NCBI RefSeq assembly: GCF_036014195.1
Contig: NZ_CP107918.1
Coordinates: forward strand, 3,968,001-4,032,000
Direction of reading: 5' to 3'
Source: Streptomyces sp. NBC_00442
GTDB lineage: Bacteria; Actinomycetota; Actinomycetes; Streptomycetales; Streptomycetaceae
DNA: 64,000 bases
Below are positions 9,276 to 17,800 of the stretch, piece by piece. Made by a program: the position numbers and the translations under genes. The notes below the pieces were generated by a model, which was not told the DNA's origin, made no database searches, and saw only the letters and a program-made list of their open reading frames with translations. Positions within the stretch are counted from its first letter, which is position 1; each line of letters opens with the position of its first letter.

Positions 9276-9290
9276 ATGTGAAATATTACT
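9276..9290 (+). promoter_or_regulatory. Putative GntR operator before the flavin/Fe-S dehydrogenase operon
   Basis: The 15-mer ATGTGAAATATTACT lies immediately before the GTG at 9294 and contains the near-palindrome GTGA-N4-TTAC. It matches 11 of 15 positions of ACGTGACATTGTACT, which lies upstream of the operon's own GntR gene at 12346-12360. The TATTACT part may also overlap a -10 element, since the gene has almost no leader. Confidence 0.5.
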
Positions 9291-9293
9291 GAC

Positions 9294-10451
9294 GTGCCCA
9301 TGAGATCCATGAGAAACACCGCGGATGTCATCGTGGTGGGCGCGGGGGTCGTGGGGGCCGCCTGCGCCTACTACGCGACCCGCGCCGGTCTGCGGGTCAC
9401 CGTCCTCGACCGGGGCGCGGTGGCCGGCGGAACGACGGGGTCGGGGGAGGGCAACCTCCTCGTCTCCGACAAGGAGCCCGGCCCCGAGCTCGAACTCGCC
9501 CTGCTCTCCACCCAGTTGTGGCAGGAGCTCGCCGAGCTGCTCCCGTCGGCGATCGAGTACGAGGCCAAGGGCGGTCTCGTCGTCGCCCGGGACGAGACGG
9601 GAATGGGCGCGCTGCGCGCGTTCGCCGCGGGCCAGTCGAAGGCGGGCGTCACCACGCACGAGGTCGCGGGCGACCGGCTGCACGATCTGGAGCCGCATCT
9701 GGCGCCGGGTCTCGCAGGGGGCTTCCATTATCCGCAGGACGCCCAGGTCATGCCCGCCCTCGCCGCCGCCCATCTGCTGCGCGCCTCGGGCGCCGAGGTC
9801 CGGCTCGGCCAGGAGGTCACCGCCCTGCTCACCGGCCCCGACGGCGCGGTACGCGGAGTGCGGACCTCCTCCGAGGTGCTGTACGCGCCGCACGTCGTGA
9901 ACGCCGCCGGCACCTGGGGCGGCGAACTCGCCCGCCTGGCCGGGGCGTTCCTGCCGGTGCTGCCCCGGCGCGGCTTCGTCCTGGTCACCGAGCCGCTGCC
10001 GCGCGTGGTGCGGCACAAGGTGTATGCGGCGGACTACGTCGCCGACGTGGCCAGCGACTCCGCCGCGCTCCAGACCTCCCCCGTGGTCGAGGGCACCCCG
10101 GCGGGGCCGGTCCTCATCGGGGCGAGCCGGGAGCGGGTCGGCTTCGACCGCACCCTGTCCGTTGACGCGATCACCCGCCTCGCGGCGGGGGCGGCCGGGC
10201 TCTTCCCGGTCCTGGCCGGGGTGCGGGTGCTGCGTACGTACGCGGGCTTCCGGCCCTATCTGCCGGACCACCTCCCGGCCGTCGGAGCCGACCCGCGGGT
10301 GCCGGGCCTTTCGCACGCGTGCGGGCACGAGGGGGCGGGGATCGGGCTTGCCCCGGCTACGGGGTGGCTCATCGCGGAAGGCCTGTTCGGGGCGGAACTC
10401 CCCGCGTACGCAGGGGCTTTCGACCCGGGGCGGTTCGATGACGGCGCCTGA
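9294..10451 (+). CDS. DAO-family flavoenzyme, catalytic subunit of a three-gene dehydrogenase
   Basis: This 385-aa FAD-dependent oxidoreductase belongs to the D-amino acid oxidase superfamily. The dinucleotide-binding motif VIVVGAGVVGAACAYY is at residues 12-27, and the C-terminal FAD motif YRPYLPDHLPAVG-like segment and SHACGHEGAGIGLAPATG are near 310-350. With the next two genes it matches the HcnCAB / opine oxidase / D-hydroxyproline dehydrogenase architecture: catalytic flavoprotein, small 2Fe-2S protein, second flavoprotein. The GTG at 9294 sits just after the putative GntR operator, so the transcript may be leaderless. The usual hydroxyproline partners (epimerase, dihydrodipicolinate synthase-like enzyme) are absent from this locus, so the substrate is open; a secondary amine such as a hydroxyproline isomer or an opine is likely. 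Confidence 0.87.
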   Translation: MPMRSMRNTADVIVVGAGVVGAACAYYATRAGLRVTVLDRGAVAGGTTGSGEGNLLVSDKEPGPELELALLSTQLWQELAELLPSAIEYEAKGGLVVARDETGMGALRAFAAGQSKAGVTTHEVAGDRLHDLEPHLAPGLAGGFHYPQDAQVMPALAAAHLLRASGAEVRLGQEVTALLTGPDGAVRGVRTSSEVLYAPHVVNAAGTWGGELARLAGAFLPVLPRRGFVLVTEPLPRVVRHKVYAADYVADVASDSAALQTSPVVEGTPAGPVLIGASRERVGFDRTLSVDAITRLAAGAAGLFPVLAGVRVLRTYAGFRPYLPDHLPAVGADPRVPGLSHACGHEGAGIGLAPATGWLIAEGLFGAELPAYAGAFDPGRFDDGA

Positions 10452-10460
10452 TGCGTGGCC

Positions 10461-10496
10461 GGCCTTCGGTTCGGCCTTCGGTTCGGCCTTCGGTTC
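10461..10496 (+). repeat. Perfect 12-bp tandem repeat, three copies
   Basis: GGCCTTCGGTTC is repeated exactly at 10461, 10473 and 10485, in the spacer between the flavoenzyme stop and the ribosome binding site of the 2Fe-2S gene. A frame with an earlier start would read it as repeated FGLR, but this is unlikely to be translated. Confidence 0.85.
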
Positions 10497-10511
10497 GAGG
10501 AGAGGAGATCC

Positions 10512-10829
10512 GTGGTGGCGCGAAGCCCCAGGGAGCTGGCCGGGGCGCGCCCCGGGCCGGCGTTCGAGATCACGGTCGACGGGCGCGCCGTGTCCGCGCT
10601 GCCCGGCCAGTCGGTCGCCGCGGCGCTGTGGGGGGCGGGAATCCTGACCTGGCGCACCACGCGTGTCGGGGCCCGGCCCCGGGGAGCGTTCTGCGGGATC
10701 GGCCAGTGTTACGACTGCCTCGCGACGGTCAACGGCGTGCCCAACCGGCGGGCCTGCCTGGTGCCCGCGGCGCCCGGCGACGCGATCACCACACAGGAGG
10801 GGGAGGGGCATGCGGGATGTGCCGTCTGA
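10512..10829 (+). CDS. (2Fe-2S)-binding subunit of the dehydrogenase (HcnA-like)
   Basis: This small plant-type 2Fe-2S ferredoxin domain protein of 105 aa probably carries electrons between the two flavoproteins of the complex. Four cysteines in CGIGQCYDC and RRAC are the cluster ligands, preceded by the family phrase TVDGRAVSALPGQSVAAAL. The start is set at GTG 10512, directly after GAGGAGAGGAGAT; a second GTG follows at 10515. An ATG at 10455 is rejected because it would translate the 12-bp tandem repeat. The 3' end overlaps the next start by 20 nt, which indicates coupling. Confidence 0.87.
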   Translation: MVARSPRELAGARPGPAFEITVDGRAVSALPGQSVAAALWGAGILTWRTTRVGARPRGAFCGIGQCYDCLATVNGVPNRRACLVPAAPGDAITTQEGEGHAGCAV

Positions 10830-12291
10830 AGCGGTCGTTGGTCCCTTCGGCCCGGCGCAGGCGCACGACGCCGCCCCGCAGACGTACGACCTCGCCGTCG
10901 TCGGGGGCGGTCCCGCCGGTCTCGCGGGAGCCGTCGTCGCGGCCGAACTCGGCCTACGCGTAGCCCTGTTGGATCTCGCCGAGCAGATCGGCGGCCAGTT
11001 CTACCGGCAGCCCGCGGCGGGCCTCGGGGCCCGCCGCCCCGAGGCGCTGCACCACGACTGGGACGTCTTCGCCGACCTGCGCGAACGGCTGGCGGCGAGC
11101 GGTGTCACACATCTCGCGGGTCACCACGTCTGGGCGGTCGAGCGGCACGGCGACACCCGGTGGAGCGTGCACGCCGTCACCGGCGCCGACGGCGACGGCG
11201 AGCGGCCCGTCCGGGTGCGGGCGCGTGCCGTGCTGCTCGCGACCGGCGCGTACGAGCGCCAACTCCCTTTCCCGGGCTGGACGTTGCCGGGTGTGATCGG
11301 GGCGGGCGGCGCGCAGGCCATGCTCAAGGCCGGGCTCGTGCTGCCGGGGAAGCGGGTCGTCGTCGCGGGGAGCGGGCCGCTGCTCCTGGCGGTCGCCTCC
11401 TCGCTCGCCGCGGCCGGCGCCGACGTCCCGGCGGTGATCGAGGCGTCCGGCTACCTCGGGTACGCCCGCAGGCCCGGCGCGGTCGCCGCCAACCCCCACA
11501 AGCTGGCCGAGGCCGCGGTGCACGGCGCGGCGCTGCTTCGCCACCGGGTGGTCCCGCGCACCCGCAGTGCGGTGATCGCGGTGCACGGCGCCGAGCGCGT
11601 CGAGGCGGTCACCGTCGCCCGGCTCGACCCGCGCTGGCGCCCGGTGCCCGGTACGGGCCGCGAGATCGCCTGCGACGCGCTGGCCGTCGGCCACGGCCTG
11701 GTCCCGGCGATCGACCTGGCCACCACCCTCGGCTGCGCCACCCGCCGCACCCCCGACGGCGCCCTCGCCCTCGCGCTCGACCGCCGCCAGGAGACGTCCG
11801 TGCGGGGTCTGTGGGCGGCGGGCGAGCCTGGCGGTGTGGGGGGCGCGCAACTGGCTTGTGTGGAAGGGGAGTTGGCGGCCATGGCGGTGGCGGCCCGGCT
11901 GGGGCGTCACCCCGGGCCCGGCACGCGCGTACGGCGGTTGCGCGGGCGGCGCGCGCGTCTGCGCGCCTTCGCCGAGGCCATGGCGGCCGCACACGCCCCC
12001 GGTCCCGGCTGGCTCGACTGGTTGCGCGACGACACCGAGGTGTGCCGCTGCGAGGAGGTGACCGCGGGCCGGATCCGCGAGGCCGTCGAGGAATACGGCG
12101 CCCGCGACGCCCGTACGGTGAAGCTGCTCACCCGGGCCGGCATGGGCTGGTGCCAGGGGCGCACGTGCGGCACGGCGGTGTCCTGCCTCGCGGGCGGGGC
12201 CGAACCTCCGGCGGAACGACGCCCGTTGGGGGCGCCCGTGCCGCTCGCGGCGCTGGCCGGGGGCGACGGTCGGGACGGATTGCCGGGGTGA
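10810..12291 (+). CDS. FAD/NAD(P)-dependent oxidoreductase subunit with BFD-like 2Fe-2S domain (HcnB-like)
   Basis: This 493-aa pyridine-nucleotide-disulphide-type flavoprotein is the third subunit of the complex. Residues 26-50 hold an FAD motif (YDLAVVGGGPAGLAG), followed by LLDLAEQIGGQFYRQP. LATGAYERQLPFPGWTLPGV leads into the second nucleotide-binding region (VVVAGSGPLLLAVA). The C-terminus has a bacterioferritin-associated-ferredoxin-like domain: CRCEEVT, then GMGWCQGRTCG. This is the standard layout of HcnB/OoxA/SoxA-N-type subunits. The start at ATG 10810 follows GAGGGGGAGGGG and overlaps the previous gene. The frame is open further upstream, but the earlier starts lie inside the 2Fe-2S gene. 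Confidence 0.88.
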   Translation: MRDVPSEAVVGPFGPAQAHDAAPQTYDLAVVGGGPAGLAGAVVAAELGLRVALLDLAEQIGGQFYRQPAAGLGARRPEALHHDWDVFADLRERLAASGVTHLAGHHVWAVERHGDTRWSVHAVTGADGDGERPVRVRARAVLLATGAYERQLPFPGWTLPGVIGAGGAQAMLKAGLVLPGKRVVVAGSGPLLLAVASSLAAAGADVPAVIEASGYLGYARRPGAVAANPHKLAEAAVHGAALLRHRVVPRTRSAVIAVHGAERVEAVTVARLDPRWRPVPGTGREIACDALAVGHGLVPAIDLATTLGCATRRTPDGALALALDRRQETSVRGLWAAGEPGGVGGAQLACVEGELAAMAVAARLGRHPGPGTRVRRLRGRRARLRAFAEAMAAAHAPGPGWLDWLRDDTEVCRCEEVTAGRIREAVEEYGARDARTVKLLTRAGMGWCQGRTCGTAVSCLAGGAEPPAERRPLGAPVPLAALAGGDGRDGLPG

Positions 12292-12345
12292 GCGCGTAGC
12301 CGTGTGCCCGGCGTACGGCGTGCATCGTGGCCGGGCCGAAAAGCA

Positions 12346-12360
12346 ACGTGACATTGTACT
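12346..12360 (+). promoter_or_regulatory. Putative autoregulatory GntR operator
   Basis: ACGTGACATTGTACT (GTGA-N4-GTAC) lies 30 nt before the GntR start. It matches the site at 9276-9290 at 11 of 15 positions. The paired placement suggests the FCD regulator controls itself and the dehydrogenase operon. Confidence 0.5.
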
Positions 12361-12390
12361 CTGGGTCTCCGCTCGGTACGGAGGAACAGC

Positions 12391-13095
12391 ATGGGGCACC
12401 TGAAGCAGAGCACGGTCATCACCACCACCGAGCGGCTGCGCGACCAGGTGGCCCACGCGTTGCGCGCGGCGTTGATCTCCGGCGAACTGCGCCCCGGCCA
12501 GGTCTATTCGGCGCCCGGCCTCGCCGAGGACTTCGGGATCTCCGCGACCCCGGTGCGCGAAGCGATGCTCGACCTCGCGCGGGAGGGGCTTGTGGAGCCC
12601 GTGCGCAACAAGGGGTTCCGGGTCACCGAGGTCAACGAACGCGACCTCGACCAGTACACCGAGATCCGGGCGCTGATCGAGGTCCCCATGATCGGCCGGA
12701 TCACGCGCAGTGCGGACCGCGCCGACCTGGAGGCGCTGCGGCCGGTCGCCGAGGAGATCGTGCGCGCCGCCCGCGACCACGACCTCATCGGCTACCTGGA
12801 GGCCGACCGCCGCTTCCACCTCTCCCTGCTCGCGCTGTCCGGGAACGAGCGGCTGGTCGAGACGGTCGGCGACCTGCGCAAGCGCTCCCGCCTGTACGGT
12901 CTGACCGCGCTCGACCAGCGCGACGAGCTGATCCCCTCCGCACAGGAGCACATCGAACTGCTCGACCTCATGCTGGCCGGGGAGGCTCGGGCCGCCGAGA
13001 AGTGCATGACGCGCCACCTCGGCCATGTCCGCTCCCTATGGGCCAGGAGCGAGGCGGCCGCACCCCAAGGCCTTGGGGCCACGGGGACCCCATGA
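12391..13095 (+). CDS. GntR-family regulator, FCD subfamily
   Basis: This 234-aa DNA-binding regulator has an N-terminal winged helix at residues 10-75 (LRAALISGELRPGQVYS, FGISATPVREAMLDLAREGLV) and an FCD all-helical ligand-binding domain at 85-220 (YTEIRALIEVPMIGRI, DRRFHLSLLALSGNERL, HIELLDLMLAGE). FCD regulators commonly bind small organic acids through a metal and control neighbouring catabolic genes. The ATG at 12391 has GGAGGA 6 nt upstream. It lies just downstream of the three-subunit dehydrogenase, and the two upstream regions share an operator-like motif. It is probably the substrate-responsive repressor of that operon. Confidence 0.9.
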   Translation: MGHLKQSTVITTTERLRDQVAHALRAALISGELRPGQVYSAPGLAEDFGISATPVREAMLDLAREGLVEPVRNKGFRVTEVNERDLDQYTEIRALIEVPMIGRITRSADRADLEALRPVAEEIVRAARDHDLIGYLEADRRFHLSLLALSGNERLVETVGDLRKRSRLYGLTALDQRDELIPSAQEHIELLDLMLAGEARAAEKCMTRHLGHVRSLWARSEAAAPQGLGATGTP

Positions 13096-13136
13096 CCGGC
13101 TGCCCGTGCCCGTGCGGGCCGGCACCGGGCAGTCAA

Positions 13137-13275
13137 GGGGCGCGGGGAACTGCGCGGGACGCGGGCACGGTCCGCACCCGAAGGCGGGGTCAGGGGCGCG
13201 GGGAACTGCGCGAGCGACCACGCACGGTCCGCGGACGAACTCGGGGTTTCAAGGGGCGCGGGGAACTGCGCGGGA
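13137..13275 (+). repeat. Intergenic repeat family, three units
   Basis: Units starting GGGGCGCGGGGAACTGCGCG occur at 13137, 13193 and 13253, with spacings of 56 and 60 bp. They belong to the same family as the array at 1609-1830. They fill the gap between the convergent GntR and MerR genes. Confidence 0.85.
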
Positions 13276-13287
13276 CGTGGGCGCGGG

Positions 13288-13614
13288 TCACGGCGCGTCG
13301 TCCTTCGCCGCCCGGTACTCCGCGTTGAGCCGCTGCGCCTCCTCCAGCTGATCCTCAAGGATCACGATGCGGCAGGCCGCCTCGACCGGCGTGCCCTGGT
13401 CGACGAGTTCGCGGGCGCGCGCGGCGATCCGCAGCTGGTAGCGGGAGTAGCGGCGATGCCCTCCCTCCGACCGCAGCGGCGTGATCAGCCGCGCCTCGCC
13501 GAGTGCCCGCAGAAACGCCGGACTCGCGCCGATCAGTTCGGCGGCCCGGCCCATCGTGTAGGCGGGGTAGTCGTCGTCGTCCAGCCGGCCGGTCAGGGGG
13601 CTATCCGCTGTCAT
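13288..13614 (-). CDS. MerR-family transcriptional regulator
   Basis: This 108-aa protein consists almost only of a MerR DNA-binding domain. The helix-turn-helix is YTMGRAAELIGASPAFLRAL, followed by EARLITPLRSEGGHRRYSRY and a short dimerisation helix (VILEDQLEEAQRLNAEYRAA). There is no C-terminal effector domain, so any signal sensing must occur elsewhere. The start at ATG 13614 has AGAGGTG 5 nt upstream; the frame stays open to 13704, but that extension is not family-like. The regulon is unknown. The gene converges with the GntR gene across the repeat array. Confidence 0.86.
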   Translation of the reverse strand: MTADSPLTGRLDDDDYPAYTMGRAAELIGASPAFLRALGEARLITPLRSEGGHRRYSRYQLRIAARARELVDQGTPVEAACRIVILEDQLEEAQRLNAEYRAAKDDAP

Positions 13615-13710
13615 GTCACCTCTTTGTGCAACGCCTCGTGGCGGCCCGGGTGCGACACAGCACCCAGGCCCCGAAGAATTCAACACCATCGGGCGGCCCG
13701 GCAACGGCGA

Positions 13711-13742
13711 CGAGGGCCCCGCCGGTGTCGGCGGGGCCCTCG
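13711..13742. terminator. Terminator hairpin after the conserved hypothetical gene
   Basis: A perfect 13-bp stem CGAGGGCCCCGCC / GGCGGGGCCCTCG surrounds a GGTGTC loop. It lies downstream of the reverse-strand gene ending at 13781. Confidence 0.8.
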
Positions 13743-13780
13743 TGGTGGTGCGGTGCGGGCGGATCGCCCGGTGCGGTCGG

Positions 13781-14089
13781 CTACGCGAGCGCGGACACGC
13801 CGAGCAGCGCGGACGCCGTCTCCAGCGGGGTCAACGCGCGCACGGGCTCCGGCTCGGGCAGCGCCTGGCAGGTGAAGCCGAGGCGGGTCATCGCCCGGCT
13901 CACTTCCTGCGCGCTGAAGTCGCGGCGGTCCTGACGGGTGATGACCTCGCCCACCTGCTTCACCGGGTAGTGGCGGCGGCCGATGAGGACGGACTCACCC
14001 ACAATGGGCTCGGGCTTGATGCCCTTCATGGAGGCCACCACCCCGCTCTTGGTCAGATCGAACGGGAAGCGGGCGATGACGCAGCGCAT
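13781..14089 (-). CDS. Conserved hypothetical protein paired with a cold-shock protein
   Basis: This soluble 102-aa protein has no signal peptide or membrane helix. Its N-terminal half is beta-rich (MRCVIARFPFDLTKSGVVAS, ESVLIGRRHYPVKQVGEVIT), and the C-terminal half looks helical (FSAQEVSRAMTRLGFTC). Proteins of this type are found next to CspA-type genes in Streptomyces, as here, where csp lies immediately upstream in the same direction. From the context I infer a nucleic-acid- or cold-related role, without direct evidence. The csp terminator at 14269-14308 separates the two genes, so this one probably has its own promoter in 14090-14268. Confidence 0.75.
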   Translation of the reverse strand: MRCVIARFPFDLTKSGVVASMKGIKPEPIVGESVLIGRRHYPVKQVGEVITRQDRRDFSAQEVSRAMTRLGFTCQALPEPEPVRALTPLETASALLGVSALA

Positions 14090-14268
14090 GATGCCTCACA
14101 GGGAGCGAAGGAAAGGAATTCCCAGGGAAACGAACGGCATGGGAAATCGCGAGGGAAAGCGAGTGGTCCCGTTGGTCGTACGTGCAGGCGCATCGCATCA
14201 CGCTTGAATTCGCTGAGCGATGGTGCGGTGGGAGAAAAGGAGCCGGCGGGAGCCGCCCGGAAATGCGA

Positions 14269-14308
14269 CGAGCCGGGGCTCGCACCCCAAGGTGCGGGCC
14301 CCGGCTCG
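14269..14308. terminator. Terminator hairpin after the cold-shock gene
   Basis: An 18-bp stem (CGAGCCGGGGCTCGCACC on the left arm, one G-U wobble against the right arm) encloses a CCAA loop. It lies directly 3' of the reverse-strand csp gene. Confidence 0.82.
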
Positions 14309-14323
14309 GAAGTGCGCGTCGCG

Positions 14324-14527
14324 TCAGGCGGGAACGATGTTCTCGGCCGTCGGGCCCTTCTGGCCCTGCGCGATGTCGAAGTTCACCTTCTGGCCTTCCA
14401 GGAGCTCGCGGAAGCCCTGGGCGGCGATGTTCGAGTAGTGGGCGAACACGTCCGGGCCGCCACCCTCCTGCTCGATGAAGCCGAAGCCCTTTTCTGCGTT
14501 GAACCACTTCACGGTACCGGCAGCCAT
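14324..14527 (-). CDS. CspA-family cold-shock protein
   Basis: This 67-aa single OB-fold protein binds RNA and single-stranded DNA and acts as an RNA chaperone. Both RNA-binding motifs are intact: KGFGFI (RNP1) and VFAHY (RNP2). The length is typical for Streptomyces Csp proteins. The start at ATG 14527 has AAGGAGA 5 nt upstream; the in-frame ATG at 14563 would add residues that do not belong to the family. An AT-richer stretch of about 330 bp upstream leaves room for the long structured 5' leader common in this family. Confidence 0.95.
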   Translation of the reverse strand: MAAGTVKWFNAEKGFGFIEQEGGGPDVFAHYSNIAAQGFRELLEGQKVNFDIAQGQKGPTAENIVPA

Positions 14528-14858
14528 GTCTGTCTCCTTCGGGGCATTTCCCGGAACCCACACCGTGCGGGCTCCGCGTCACTGCGATGATTACCCCGCC
14601 CGGAGAAATGAATGACCGGGACATACAAAAGAGCACCCGTCGGCACAGAGGCCGGTACGGTCGCCCGAAGTTTTGGGAACCACAACTGCAACTGATATTG
14701 ACCTTAGCACGGCATCTCGTGAGGGCGCGGTAAATAATTCCTTTCCGCCGGTCGCGCAAGAAATCCTTACGGGGCGTCGCTTCGATTTCTCTCGCGGCGG
14801 ACACAGATATTTTTGACCATCTGGGTACGCGGGGCGCCGCGCTGACTACGCTGCACGG
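14528..14858. other. Divergent promoter region between csp and the SARP gene
   Basis: This gap is unusually AT-rich for the window, particularly 14640-14820. It should hold the csp promoter and leader on the reverse strand. For the SARP gene, a -10-like TACGCT at 14847-14852 lies 6 nt before the GTG, which suggests a leaderless transcript; no matching -35 was found at normal spacing. No gene is visible. Confidence 0.45.
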
Positions 14859-17800
14859 GTGACCACCGAGTTGACCTTGCTGACGCGCGTCGCCTACCGG
14901 GGCCAGGAAGTGACCGCGCCGCGACTGCGCGGGCTCCTCGCGCTGCTCGCCGAAGACCTGCGGGCCGGATGCAGTACCGGCCGGCTCGTGGAGGGGCTGT
15001 GGACCGAGGAGCTGCCCGAGCGGCCGGGCAAGGCGGTGCAAGTACTGGTGTCGCGGGTGCGGGCGCAGCTCGGGTCCGAGGTCATCGCCAGCACCCCGGC
15101 CGGCTACCGCCTCGCCCTCGCCGACGACCAGGTGGACAGCTCGGCGCTGCTGCTGCACGCGGCGGCGAGCGAGGCACGGGCCGGGGCCGGCGAACACGAG
15201 GAGGCGCTCGCCGAGGCCGAGGCCGGGCTCGCCCTGTGGGACGGGGCCGTGGACAGCGCCGCCGGCGAGGACCTGCACGACCCGGTCGCCGCGCTGCGCC
15301 TGGCGCGCTCCGCCGCGCACGCCGGACTCGAACGGTCACGGGCGCTCGCGCTGGCCCGGCTCGGGCGGCGCGCCGACGCGCTGCGCCCCCTGGCCCGGCT
15401 CGCCCGCGAACTGCCCCGCGACGAGGAGGTCCTCGCGGAGCTGCTGCGCTGCGAGGCGGCCACCACGGGGCCCGCCGCGGCCCTCACCCGGTTCGACACC
15501 TACCGGCGCGCCCTGCGGGACGAACTCGGCGCCGACCCCGGCGGCGAACTCACCTCCGTACACCAGGAGTTGCTGCGCGGCGAGGCGCCGCTCGTGCGTC
15601 ACGGTGTGCTGCACGAGCCCAATCCGCTGCTCGGCCGGGACGACGACGTGGCCGCCCTCACCCGGCTGTTGCGCACCGCGCGGGTCGCCACCGTCGTCGG
15701 GCCCGGCGGCCTCGGCAAGACGCGGCTCGCCCACGCGGTGGGGCGCGAGGCGGAGCAGCGCGTGGTGCACTTCGTCCCCCTGGCCGGTGTCACCTCCGAC
15801 GACGACGTGGTCACCGAGGTGGCCTCGGTGCTCGGCGCGGGCCCGGTGCGCGGCCTGCCGGGCCCCGCCGGTCTCGTCGCCGGCATCGCGGGCGCGCTCG
15901 GCCCCGGCCCCGCGCTGCTCGTGCTCGACAACTGCGAGCACGTCATCGGCGGCGCCGCCGAACTCGTACGGGCCCTGGTGGCGCGCTCCAAGGAGCTGCG
16001 GGTGCTCGCCACCAGCCGGGCGCCGCTCGGTCTCACCTCCGAGTCGGTGTACGCGCTGTCCGAGCTCGGCCTCGTCTCGACCGTCGAGCTGTTCCGCCAG
16101 CGGGCCCGCGCCGCGCGGCCGGACGCGGAGCTCGAGGAGCGGGCCGTCCAGGAACTGTGCCGTCAGCTCGACGGGCTGCCGCTCGCGGTCGAGCTGGCCG
16201 CGGCCCGGGTACGGGTGCTGTCGGTGCCCGAGATCGCGCGGCGTCTGGGCGACCGGTTCGCGCTGCTGCGCGGCGGCGGCCGCGACGTGCCGGAGCGCCA
16301 CCGCACCCTGCGGGCCGTCGTCGAGTGGAGCTGGAACCTCCTCGATGCCGACGCGCAGGCGGCGCTGCACGTCCTTTCGGTGTTCCCCGGCGGCTTCCGG
16401 GAGGACGCGGCCGAACACGTCCTCGGCGACGAAGCGCTGTTCCTCCTCGAACAGCTCGCCGACCAGTCGCTGATCAAGGCGGCCGACACCGCGTCCGGGG
16501 TGCGCTTCCACATGCTGGAGACGGTGCGGGAGTTCAGCGCGGCCCGCCGCGCGGAGGCCGGGCAGGAGGAGGCCGTCACCGACCGGTTCCTCGCCTGGGC
16601 GCGGGACTTCGGCCGGGGCCACCACGACGCCCTGTTCAGCCCCGACTCGCTGCGGTCCTGGGAGCTCACGCGGATCGAGCAGGACAATCTCTTCCTCGCT
16701 CTGCGCCACGCCCTCGCCCGCGACGACCGCCCCACCCTCGCGGGCCTGACCGCCGTGCTCGCCTCGCTGTGGGCCACCGACTCCAACTACAGCCGCCTCA
16801 CCGGCCTGGCCGCCGACACCGCGGGGCCGCTCTCGCACTTCAGACCGGGGCCCGACGACATCGAGCCCGCCCGCAGTGCGGCCGTGGTGTGCACGCTGAG
16901 CCTGTTCATGGGCTACGGGCCGCACGCCGTACGGCAGTTGGTGACCCTGCGGCGGCTTCCGCCCGCCGAGCCCGACACCCTGATGCGGGCCCTCGACACG
17001 GTGCTGCGCGCCCTGCCCGAGGTGCACCCGCCGCACTACACGAGGCTGCGGGAGCTGTGCGAGTCCGGCACGCCGCTGCTCGCGGGGGTCGCCGAGTGCT
17101 TCGCCAGCTATGTGTGGGAGTACGAGCGTGATGTGGACCGCGCCCTGGAATCGGCCCGCCGGGCGCTGGACGCCCTGATCGCGCTGGGCAATCCGGCCAC
17201 CGAGATGCTCGCCCACGGCCGGATCAGCGAGCTGTGCCTGCAGACCGAGCGGGGCGAGGAGGCGTACCGGCATCTGCTGGCGTCGATGGACGTCCTGGAG
17301 CGTACCGGCGACTGGGCCGACGCGGCCGGCTGGTACGACGCGGCGGGGGTGCGCTGGGCGCTGGTCCTGGCGTGTCTGCAGCGCGGCGAGATCGACGAGG
17401 CGGAGCGCTGGCTTGAGCTCGCGGCTCTGGAGAAGCCGCCGGAGCCGGCCCAGGTGTTCAGCGCGGAGCTCGGGTCGCGGGCGGAGATCGCCCTGCTCAG
17501 GGGGTTGACCGAGGTGGGGCTCGGGCTGTGGCGGCAGGCGGTGGCGCAGCTGCGGGAGGCCGATGCGCTGTACCCCGACGACCCGTTCGTGGGGACGTGG
17601 TCCATGCAGATCCAGTCGACGGCCGTGGCCGCCCACGCCCGGCACGGCCGGCTGGAGCTGGTGGCGGAGCAGGCCGGTGAACTGTGCGCCCGCACACAGG
17701 AGTTGCTGTCCCGCCCGCGCGAGGAGGGCAGTCCCGCCGAGCTGCCCGTGTCGGGCACGATGCTGCTCGCGATCGGCCTGGCGGAGCTCGCCCGGGGCAA

